A DNA stretch of 64,000 bases, taken from positions 124,001-188,000 of the forward strand of contig CANMWA010000011.1 in NCBI GenBank assembly GCA_947501475.1, read 5' to 3'. A program made the translations under genes and the position numbers. Each line of letters starts with the position of its first letter. Within the stretch, counting starts at the first letter, position 1. Positions 59,601-64,000 of this stretch are shown here, one piece after another. Source of the stretch: an uncultured Aquimarina sp. GTDB lineage: Bacteria; Bacteroidota; Bacteroidia; Flavobacteriales; Flavobacteriaceae. Below the pieces are notes generated by a model, which did no database searches, was not told the origin of the DNA, and worked only from the letters and a program-made list of their open reading frames with translations.

Positions 59601-61231
59601 CCTGCTTTTGCCAAAACATAGTCATTACCATCTCCGGTTACTCCGTCTGAAGAAACCATATTACTCAAAGAACCTTGCAAATAGGTATTAAAGAATTGTA
59701 AAGCTCTGCCTGCATCAGTATATTTAGCATCTCTGGTTCTATGGTTTTGTGCATTAAGGTCGGTGCCATTTGTTTGGTAACCATAATAATACTCTACTCC
59801 CATTCCGCCAGCCATCAACGTACCCCAAAGTACTTTGTCGCGTACCAATTTATTATCTTTTGGGTCTGCATCTACCCCGATATTTGCACTACCTTGTTCA
59901 TCATTAGCCACTACCCATTTCTTACCTGAATTACGGGATTTTTCTAACCAACGTTTTACATCATTATGCACTTTATTCTTATCTGTTTGCACAGAAGCTC
60001 CAGTTAATTCAGAATTATTACCTAATAACGGGTTATATCGTTGGTCTTGTTGTCCTGGATAGGTGTGGATCACAATGTGATGATCATATGGATCTAACTG
60101 TTTGATATAGCTCGCTGTGCTCTTAACAACATTATCTGGTATCGTTGTTTCTTCAGCAAGATTCCAGTTAAGAGCCAAGTGGTGTCCAAAACGTGCTACC
60201 AATTCACGGTAATACAATTTTCTCTGTCTTCCGAAACCATTATTATCCATGATGTTATCATTTTCGGTTTCCAAAGTTTTGAAATGCATAAACATTCCTT
60301 TCTTGTCTGCATATTCGAATATCTTTTCCCACTGCGCCAGTTTGGACACATCAAATCTATCTTTGTGTACTCCTTGATTCCATTGTTGTCCATCATTATA
60401 ACCGTTGTACGTATTTACACCAACTTTTAATAAATGAGGAAATACATTTTCATCATCACCATGCAGACTTAATGTTAAGAAAGAAAAGGCATTTAACCCT
60501 TTATTAGAAAGGTATCTTACTACCCCCAATAATTCAGTTCCTTTTCCGCCATTCCAGGTATAAGCACTTGCATCTGAAGCTTGATAATCTTGTTGGTGAG
60601 GATTCCACGTTTTACGTCTATTCCCTCTATTGGGTGTATTATCAAAATCATTATATGCCAATGTGTTTTCTGGTGCATCAGCTCCAGCTTTTACAAACCA
60701 ATTTCCGTTTGGGTTGGTAGGGTTTGTTCCTGTATATCTAAGATAATGTTGTCCAACATATCGTAGCATTCCTTTATCTTTTGCTCTATGATCTCTTCCT
60801 GCTTTATCAGATTCTGAAATATTAAAAGACCCATTGCTTCCATCCATAAATCCAGCACCAGATCCGCCACCATTAATAGCAACATTTGATCCTGATTTGA
60901 AAGACGCAGACCAGTTCCAGACTCCTGTTTGCTCGGGTGCAAAATGTACTCGCCATTTGTTACCAGAAGTACAACTGTTATTTTCTGCATTACCACATGC
61001 CGCATAATATCCTGGCACTTTAATACTTCTATTACTACCTTGATGTGTGAATGTGACTTCTAATCTGAAATCTGAAAAAGGATTAGGGTTTGCTGTCTCT
61101 GAAGTGTTGGGACCATTAAAGGTCAAACTGACCTTATGCCACCTTTTTAATTCCCCCTCTGGGGTCTGGGCCATTGTTATAAGCCCAAGAAGGAAAAATG
61201 TAATTAAACAATTGAGTTTGTTAAGTCTCAT
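56633..61231 (-). CDS. Large secreted glycoside hydrolase-like protein with CBM6, Ig and T9SS domains
   Basis: A 1532-residue protein. Order: signal peptide (LNKLNCLITFFLLGLITMAQ), DUF5060-like N-domain (26-115, FSDFRLEVTFTHQG), a TIM-barrel-like catalytic part (about 150-600, with ALNWNLAEE, DPYDHHIVIHT, WVVANDEQGSAN, clan GH-A-like), CBM6 (about 615-745), bacterial Ig (750-845), a GH115-C/CBM-like domain (850-1050), second Ig (1055-1150), second CBM6 (1160-1290), a DNRLRE/CBM96-like domain (1300-1445) and a T9SS type A sorting tail (1458-1532, VFPNPGIDWIKV). Catalytic residues are not certain. It is an extracellular polysaccharide enzyme; the substrate is unknown. Confidence 0.85.
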   Translation of the reverse strand: MRLNKLNCLITFFLLGLITMAQTPEGELKRWHKVSLTFNGPNTSETANPNPFSDFRLEVTFTHQGSNRSIKVPGYYAACGNAENNSCTSGNKWRVHFAPEQTGVWNWSASFKSGSNVAINGGGSGAGFMDGSNGSFNISESDKAGRDHRAKDKGMLRYVGQHYLRYTGTNPTNPNGNWFVKAGADAPENTLAYNDFDNTPNRGNRRKTWNPHQQDYQASDASAYTWNGGKGTELLGVVRYLSNKGLNAFSFLTLSLHGDDENVFPHLLKVGVNTYNGYNDGQQWNQGVHKDRFDVSKLAQWEKIFEYADKKGMFMHFKTLETENDNIMDNNGFGRQRKLYYRELVARFGHHLALNWNLAEETTIPDNVVKSTASYIKQLDPYDHHIVIHTYPGQQDQRYNPLLGNNSELTGASVQTDKNKVHNDVKRWLEKSRNSGKKWVVANDEQGSANIGVDADPKDNKLVRDKVLWGTLMAGGMGVEYYYGYQTNGTDLNAQNHRTRDAKYTDAGRALQFFNTYLQGSLSNMVSSDGVTGDGNDYVLAKAGEVYAVYRPNGGSTGLNLPSGNGNYDVQWYNPRSGGNLTAKATLGGNLVAPSNNDWVALITKKGGTPPPTDAIAIPGKVEAEDFNSQSGIQAEPTTDIGGGQNIGFIQNGDFATYAVKVNTAGAYTVDVRVASANSGGKIVFKSNGTVIGEATTSGTGGWQNWQTVKTSLNLTAGEQTLRLDFVGGASGLYNINWLDFKIDTGGSDNNVPQVTLTSPSNGMSFDPGATISLSANASDSDGTVAKVEFFVNGNLIGTEQNAPYQTTTTISNSGNYVITAKATDNEGASKTSPSATITIRGGGTDGCVAIEKNGVAAVEAEHFDSQSKSDKRKWYVLDGSTAGTPTPDPDPNHANGASDGGYLEILPDTRVTHGDPLIPGENFSNVAGETTIVNYKVKFTSAGKYFVWVRAHSTGSEDNGVHVGINGNWPASGQRMQWCAGKNQWTWESKQRTAANHCGEAQKIFLNVPSAGVHTISFSLREDGFEMDKFVLSKAYTKPTGNGPAEVLEDCGGSENTAPQVVMTSPTDGTTFGEGETITLKANASDTDGTVSKVEFYIGANKVGEDTTAPYQTTTTIANAGTYNATAKATDNDGASATSTSVIVEVEDNTPPPPTDAINIPGAFEAEGFGSKSGSVRIENTPGTSNQNLGYIVNGDHTDYTVNVGSTGDYVFDFYASSAGIGGSIDIIEGGNTVGTISIPVTGQWHNYKKYSVNVSLSSGEKIIRLLYKGAAGFLFNIDKVITTKVNAPIEQTVTLSPIHDAYLQGATRFNDVLVRVEQNKRSGYLMFDLSGINGTITKAELKFTVNSDAGNGNMNVNKGTSNNWTESNLSNGNKPSSGVLLGNINATYGIGSTKTVNLNTGSISGNKLSLVLTATSGNDFAFASKENGANKPPQLVITYRGTSQRSNFIVKEEISNKISVFPNPGIDWIKVAGVSKGARVKIYNSIGILQKEVLLKGYQDQINVNNLPSGYYILHVFEGNEVDKILLIKE

Positions 61232-61337
61232 AATAAGAAAATTAAATTAAACATTTGATTTGTGTATAATTGCGCATATCGAATATGCATTAGTTAACTA
61301 GGGATAGAAAAGGGATATATTTTCTCATACCTCTCAG

Positions 61338-61433
61338 TTAGATCTTGACACCTATATCAAATCCATATCCTAATGTAGAATTAGCTCTCTGACCGTTCTG
61401 CTTCACTGTACTTGATTTCATAAAGGTTTTCAT
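61338..61433 (-). other. Small reading frame, possible gene relic, between CAZyme genes
   Basis: ATG at 61433 gives a 31-codon frame (KTFMKSSTVKQNGQRANST, then LGYGFDIGVKI). The 25 bases around the ATG resemble those around the start of the gene at 63812 (both ..AAAAC/TCACA..AAA..TTATGAAAAC), while the end looks like a barrel strand. It could be a fused remnant of deleted genes. The rest of 61232-61592 shows no gene. Confidence 0.3.
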
Positions 61434-61523
61434 AAGTTTATGTGGTTTTAGTTTATTTTTTATGATCATTATTTTTTTAAGTTTCTCATTACGAGATTCC
61501 TAACAGACCATCTTTGAATGTTC

Positions 61524-61583
61524 AGGGTGTCTATAAAGTATTTATTAACAAACTCAACTAGTATAATTACAATCAGACACCCT
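61524..61583. terminator. Wide hairpin after the 61593 gene
   Basis: AGGGTGTCT and AGACACCCT, exact complements 42 bases apart, just past the stop codon. No T-run; function uncertain. Confidence 0.35.
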
Positions 61584-61592
61584 TCTTCATCC

Positions 61593-63812
61593 TTACTCTA
61601 TTACAAATTTTGTTTTAGTTCCATTTTCAATATGTAGGAAATAAATACCGCTTGGTAACTTGTCTACATTTAGGATGTTTCCGTTTAATGATGAGTTCAT
61701 TACTTGTTTGCCATAAAAATCAAATACTTTGATAGGGCTATTGGATTGTTGTACACCTTCAATATTAATTTGATGGGTAGCTGGATTAGGATAAATACTA
61801 ACTTTGTTATCTATTTTGAATTTTTCTGAAGCTAAATTTCGGTTGTCTGATGATACGGTTATCTCCCATTTTTGGTTATTGTTTGCTGCACTATATCCCC
61901 AGGTATGAACACTAGCATTAATTCTACCACCCGCTCTATCTAGCGCTACATTTTGACAATGCATGGGTTTAAAAACAAATGTTCTCCCATTTTTAATTGC
62001 CTTCCATTTTTGATGATTACTACCAGCGCTTGTATATGTAGCCACATTATTACCGTTACCACATCTAGCATAAGGAACTTCGAGAAACCTATTTGTCTTT
62101 ACGTTTTTTATAGTATACACATTATCGCCAATATGGTTGAAAACCCATTTCTGGTCACTGTAATTACCGGGATTATGCATTATAGCTTTGTGATTTTCCT
62201 GGGATCGTGATAGTAATCGCTGATTTGATTGAGTAGATTCTATAAAATAAGTGCCATTAGCAATAAGCTGTCCTCCAGAATTAGAACTGCCAACCTTGAA
62301 AGTCAATGTTTTTGTAGTTTTATCTCCTTTATCATCTGTAGCTTCAGCTTTTAAAGTATAGGTTCCTTCTTCAAGGTTTTTAAGTTGGGTATCTTTATTA
62401 GCTAAGTGCCCCCATTCGTATGGTGCAAAATTTTCTTGCCTTATAAATTGATTGTTGAGATACAATTTTACATTAACGATATTTCCATCAGGATCTGAAG
62501 CATTAACTATGGGTCTAATGCTTGCTCCCTCATCCAATTGTGCTCCATTTGCAATTCCTGAAAAACTAACAACAGGTAATTGATTTTGCCCACCGCCGCC
62601 ACTTTGTTTCATGGCATATAATGTACCATGTTTTGGAGGCGTGTTAAACATAGGAACCACCTTTCTATCTCTATTGAATGTATATACCTTCTTATCTGTA
62701 TACTTTTTCCCATTACTCCCATCAATAACATCATTATCATAAAACATGTTTCCTCGACCCGGATCACCATGATAGCTAGCTCCAGTTTGAAATGGACTCC
62801 AAACATGCCAATAAGGCTTATGAATCTTACTTTTTTCTATCAAATTGAGTCCGAGGTCTCCTTGGTGAAAATTCATATCCGTTTCGCTATGACAATCATA
62901 AACAACATTATAAATAGCACCTTGCTGGATGGCCCAGTGACGTACATTTTTGACTGTATTTTTGACCATTAACACATAAGTACCTGAGCAGTTGATACCA
63001 TATCCGTGACCATTGTTGCCTTTTTGAAAAGCTCCGCTAACCAGCGTATTTCTAATAGTAATATGCTTACTTAGATTCGAAATGATTAGATGTGCAGATC
63101 CAGAGTCTCTAAAGTTGCAATTGTCTATCCAACAGTTTTTAGTATTACCATCCATTCTTACATAGATAACATCTATATTTTTTACTGTATGATATTTGAA
63201 ATTAGGGCGATCATGGTATACTCGTTCGTTCGAGTAATTTTGGCTTCTTATTGAATACGCAGAAAAATAGCTAAATGCCCAGTCATGATCTAGTGGAAAC
63301 ATTTGTTTTCCTTGATAATCTGCATTATAAATCATTGAGAAGTCTTCTAAACCAGCATTTTGAATATTTTTCCAAAAAAAGACTTCTTTTTTCTTGGGTT
63401 CAGAAGCTCCTTGAAAACGCATAAATACTTCTAATAACACTCCATTCTTACTCTCTCCACGAAGAATGACGTTGGATTTCATCGTAATTTGACTTCTGAT
63501 AGGATAGGTTCCGTTTTTGAGCAATACTACCCCTCCTCCTGAGGAATTCACAGCATTAATGGCTGATTGAATATTGTTTGCCATATCCGAATCCCCAGAC
63601 ACTACAGAAAGGGTTTGTTTTACGGGAGTACTATAACGGTAAGGAATCCCCCCTTGTACACCTGCTTTTGCATATTCTCGCATTGCAGGAAATCGGTTAT
63701 CATATTTACTTTCATCAAAAACCCATCCCGGGTCTCCTAGTTGTTGTGCCACACCCATGTTTAATGTAAATAGAATGGCAAATAATACTAAAAAGTGATT
63801 CGTTGTTTTCAT
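61593..63812 (-). CDS. Secreted right-handed beta-helix protein with Ig, ricin-type lectin and T9SS domains
   Basis: A 739-residue protein: signal peptide (KTTNHFLVLFAILFTLNMGVA), a parallel beta-helix (about 60-400; GGVVLLKNGTYPIRSQITMK, then NVILRGESKNG, NCWIDNCNFRDSGSAHLIIS, KHITIRNTLVSGAF), as found in polysaccharide lyases and GH28-like enzymes, a bacterial Ig domain (about 425-520), a ricin-type beta-trefoil (528-660, with three QKW motifs: DQKWVF, HQKWKA, NQKWEI) and a T9SS type A tail (668-739). It probably cleaves or binds an extracellular, perhaps algal, polysaccharide. Only 15 bases separate its start from the stop of the upstream gene, so they form an operon. Confidence 0.85.
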   Translation of the reverse strand: MKTTNHFLVLFAILFTLNMGVAQQLGDPGWVFDESKYDNRFPAMREYAKAGVQGGIPYRYSTPVKQTLSVVSGDSDMANNIQSAINAVNSSGGGVVLLKNGTYPIRSQITMKSNVILRGESKNGVLLEVFMRFQGASEPKKKEVFFWKNIQNAGLEDFSMIYNADYQGKQMFPLDHDWAFSYFSAYSIRSQNYSNERVYHDRPNFKYHTVKNIDVIYVRMDGNTKNCWIDNCNFRDSGSAHLIISNLSKHITIRNTLVSGAFQKGNNGHGYGINCSGTYVLMVKNTVKNVRHWAIQQGAIYNVVYDCHSETDMNFHQGDLGLNLIEKSKIHKPYWHVWSPFQTGASYHGDPGRGNMFYDNDVIDGSNGKKYTDKKVYTFNRDRKVVPMFNTPPKHGTLYAMKQSGGGGQNQLPVVSFSGIANGAQLDEGASIRPIVNASDPDGNIVNVKLYLNNQFIRQENFAPYEWGHLANKDTQLKNLEEGTYTLKAEATDDKGDKTTKTLTFKVGSSNSGGQLIANGTYFIESTQSNQRLLSRSQENHKAIMHNPGNYSDQKWVFNHIGDNVYTIKNVKTNRFLEVPYARCGNGNNVATYTSAGSNHQKWKAIKNGRTFVFKPMHCQNVALDRAGGRINASVHTWGYSAANNNQKWEITVSSDNRNLASEKFKIDNKVSIYPNPATHQINIEGVQQSNSPIKVFDFYGKQVMNSSLNGNILNVDKLPSGIYFLHIENGTKTKFVIE

Positions 63813-63827
63813 AAATTTTGTGTGATT

Positions 63828-64000
63828 TTATTCTATAACAAACTTTATTTTTGCACCTTTTCCGGTGTGTAAAAAGTAGATTCCGCTAGGCAGTTTGTCC
63901 ACTTTTAAGGTATTGTCGTTTAGTGAGGTATTAATCACTTCGTTACCATAAAGATCAATTACCTTGACTTGAGTATTGTATTTTACACCTTGTATACGAA
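63828..64000 (-). CDS. C-terminus of a T9SS-sorted protein (cut by window edge)
   Basis: From the right edge the minus strand reads in one frame to a TAA at 63828-63830: RIQGVKYNTQVKVIDLYGNE, VINTSLNDNTLKVDKLPSGI, YFLHTGKGAKIKFVIE. This is a type A T9SS sorting domain and is very close to the tail of the 61593 gene (VDKLPSGIYFLHxxxGxKxKFVIE), so the two are paralogues or share a recently copied tail. The catalytic part is outside the window. It is the upstream gene of the same operon. Confidence 0.88.
   Translation of the reverse strand, partial: RIQGVKYNTQVKVIDLYGNEVINTSLNDNTLKVDKLPSGIYFLHTGKGAKIKFVIE

Overview
The window is an AT-rich chromosomal segment of a bacterium in the phylum Bacteroidota, most likely a marine member of the Flavobacteriaceae. 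An Aquimarina-like genome would fit, but this is inference from gene content. Supporting signs are several type IX secretion (T9SS) C-terminal sorting domains, promoters of the Bacteroidota type (TTTG, about 19-20 nt, TAnnTTTG), a mevalonate-type isoprenoid cluster, a DnaE carrying its own N-terminal exonuclease domain, and a ribosomal protein S16 with a long acidic tail. I see no rRNA, transposase, integrase, phage gene or CRISPR array. One tRNA gene (Asp, anticodon GTC) is present.

Layout. 0-7 kb: a tandem family of secreted DUF547 proteins (four intact or edge-cut copies and one decayed relic), interleaved with an Old-Yellow-Enzyme flavoprotein, a membrane fatty acid hydroxylase/sterol desaturase and a TIGR04283-type glycosyltransferase. 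7-12 kb: envelope proteins on the minus strand (small lipoprotein, Omp85-like barrel translationally coupled to a GH113-like lipoprotein, another barrel, a fifth and divergent DUF547 protein). 12-16.5 kb: a soluble FAD/NAD(P) oxidoreductase beside a polytopic 4Fe-4S protein, then an orphan histidine kinase. 16.8-20.8 kb: a four-gene, gap-free operon (YwqK/MORN-like protein, two GT2 enzymes, one GT-C mannosyltransferase-like protein). 20.8-31.1 kb: housekeeping genes (pseudouridine synthase, nitrilase, mevalonate decarboxylase / GHMP kinase / UbiA prenyltransferase, TspO, TetR, DUF1697, HI0933-like flavoprotein, GDPD).

31.4-36.5 kb: a TPR-CHAT protease-like membrane protein divergent from an ECF sigma factor and a single-pass anti-sigma-like TPR protein. 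This is the most system-like locus in the window. 36.7-41.7 kb: a small HTH protein, a heptanucleotide tandem array, glutaryl-CoA dehydrogenase, and two secreted proteins that share a long upstream sequence element. 41.8-49.4 kb: trmN, rimM, rpsP, a lipoprotein and dnaE. 49.5-54.1 kb: a heptaheme cytochrome, thioredoxin, DUF58, tRNA-Asp, truncated hemoglobin and DUF456. 54.2-56.6 kb: a BlaI/BlaR1-type regulatory pair preceded by three near-identical operator dyads and an 8-copy hexanucleotide repeat. 56.6-64 kb: three large T9SS-secreted carbohydrate-active proteins on the minus strand, the last cut by the window edge.

How the parts fit: the two ends are secretion- and envelope-oriented (DUF547 lipoproteins and exported proteins; CBM/Ig/ricin-decorated polysaccharide enzymes) and the middle is conserved core metabolism. 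Two membrane-signalling modules (CHAT/sigma/anti-sigma and BlaR1/BlaI) both combine a membrane protease-like protein with a transcription factor, and in both the architecture suggests regulated proteolysis.
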